Assembly: GCF_000010085.1 (NCBI RefSeq)
Contig: NC_007712.1
Span: 1,488,001 to 1,552,000 of the forward strand
Direction of reading: 5' to 3'
Origin: Sodalis glossinidius str. 'morsitans'
Lineage (GTDB): Bacteria > Pseudomonadota > Gammaproteobacteria > Enterobacterales > Enterobacteriaceae
Length of the DNA stretch: 64,000 bases
In this document: one piece after another, positions 63,308-64,000 of the stretch
Layout: the number at the start of each line of letters is the position of its first letter
Position numbering within the stretch: position 1 is the stretch's first letter
Notes under the pieces: model-generated
What the model saw: only the letters and a program-made list of their open reading frames with translations
What the model was told of the DNA's origin: nothing
Databases searched by the model: none
Translations under genes and position numbers: made by a program

Positions 63308-64000
63308 CTAACGCACCGGGGCGAATTGACGTCCCGCCGTCATCAATTCCCGCGTATACGGCGCCTGTGGCGTGCGGAACAGTGCCTCGGCGCTGCCTTG
63401 TTCCACGACCTGTCCCTGGCGCACCACCACCACCTGATGGCACATTGCGCGTACCACCTGTAAATCATGACTAATAAAGATATAGGCCAAGCGATGTTTT
63501 TGTTGCAGCGCTTGCAGTAACGACAGAATCTGGGCCTGTACCGATCGATCCAGAGAGGATGTTGGTTCATCGAGGATCACCAACTCGGGCTGCAAAATCA
63601 ACGCGCGAGCGATGGCGATACGCTGGCGCTGTCCGCCGGAAAATTCCCCTGGATAGCGGTGGCGACTGGCGGCATCCAATCCGACTTCCTCCAGCGCCTC
63701 AACCACCCGCTGCTCCACCGCGTGCGCACTGAGCTTCTGGTGCACCTGCAGACCCTCTGCGACAATCTCCGCCATGGATAAGCGTGGATTCAGCGCCGAG
63801 TAGGGATCTTGAAACACGACCTGGATGCGCCGGCGCAGCGGCAGCATTTGCCGGCGGTCAAACTGATGCAGAGGCATATCGTCAAACCAGATTTCGCCCT
63901 CGCTAGCGATGAGCCGCAGCAGCGCCAGCGCGGCAGTGCTTTTCCCGGAGCCGGATTCTCCCACCAATCCCAGACTTTCGCCGCAGCGCAGCGTAAAGCC
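63308..64000 (-). CDS. yejF: YejF, peptide ABC transporter ATPase, C-terminal part (runs off window)
   Basis: The frame is open from the right window edge to TAG 63308. It is the second nucleotide-binding domain of YejF, the ATPase of the YejABEF transporter for peptides such as microcin C: Walker A 'GESGSGKSTAALALLRL', 'IQVVFQDPYSALNPRLSMAE', signature 'FSGGQRQRIAIARALIL' and Walker B 'LVILDEPTSSLD', H-loop 'YIFISHDLQVVRAM'. The visible part is intact; the first domain lies outside. Convergent with yejG. Confidence 0.93.
   Translation of the reverse strand, partial: GFTLRCGESLGLVGESGSGKSTAALALLRLIASEGEIWFDDMPLHQFDRRQMLPLRRRIQVVFQDPYSALNPRLSMAEIVAEGLQVHQKLSAHAVEQRVVEALEEVGLDAASRHRYPGEFSGGQRQRIAIARALILQPELVILDEPTSSLDRSVQAQILSLLQALQQKHRLAYIFISHDLQVVRAMCHQVVVVRQGQVVEQGSAEALFRTPQAPYTRELMTAGRQFAPVR

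Noticed and set aside
1..64000. CRISPR arrays, insertion sequences, tRNA or rRNA genes
   Set aside because: No spaced repeats, transposase ends or cloverleaf candidates were seen; the Rpn-family gene is a nuclease and not a mobile element by itself.

Overview
The window looks like the chromosome of a Sodalis-type insect symbiont (Enterobacterales). Identification rests on protein resemblance recalled from memory, not on a search. Gene order in the first half follows the E. coli dinG-ybiB / dps-ompX-ybiT-rlmF / moeBA-iaaA-gsiA-yliI-gstB-dacC / rybB-ybjM-grxA-rimK-ybjN-potFGHI-rlmC block. A large share of the genes are broken by frameshifts, in-frame stops or deletions that fuse neighbours, as expected of a recently host-restricted lineage. 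No insertion sequence, tRNA, rRNA or CRISPR array was seen.

1-32440 (chromosome): genes that look intact are yohO, dinG, dps, dacC, sdaC, grxA, rimK and the putrescine transporter potFGHI, plus the sigma-E small RNA rybB. Broken genes include an MpaB/idi fusion, an osmF/yehW fusion, paiB-like, ybiB, an M3 peptidase, a flavin reductase, ompX (single amber codon), ybiT, rlmF, moeB, moeA (internal deletion), an iaaA/gsiA/yliI chain, gstB, ybjM, ybjN and rlmC. Loss of moeB and moeA together predicts no molybdenum cofactor.

32735 to about 60992 (prophage): a decayed lambdoid, P22-like prophage. From the left, on the minus strand, lie a lambda-type integrase, excisionase, small early genes, single-strand DNA-binding protein, ERF recombinase, two Rha-type regulators, an ash/C4-like leader, a DksA-like zinc finger, a RelA/SpoT synthetase and an N antiterminator. 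Then comes the most striking structure: two complete but different lambdoid immunity switches in tandem (N-OL-cI-OR-cro-cII twice, 42196-44330 and 44340-46531). Each has its own N gene and nut sites, and they share a near-identical pL leader and cII start. The second module leads into a broken O, a DnaB-like helicase, the nin region, a broken Q-like antiterminator, an AT-rich cargo ORF with its own terminator, holin and endolysin, an antirepressor fused to a P22 gp14 remnant (packaging and capsid genes missing), ejection proteins gp7, gp20 and gp16, and a broken P22-type tailspike. A DUF4214/DUF1796 gene ends the element. The tandem immunity is best read as two prophages side by side collapsed by deletion from inside the first cII to the end of the second N.

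60993-64000 (chromosome): an Rpn-family nuclease gene, the 3' end of efeB, intact yejG and the 3' part of yejF. In E. coli these lie far from rlmC, so the prophage sits at a synteny breakpoint.
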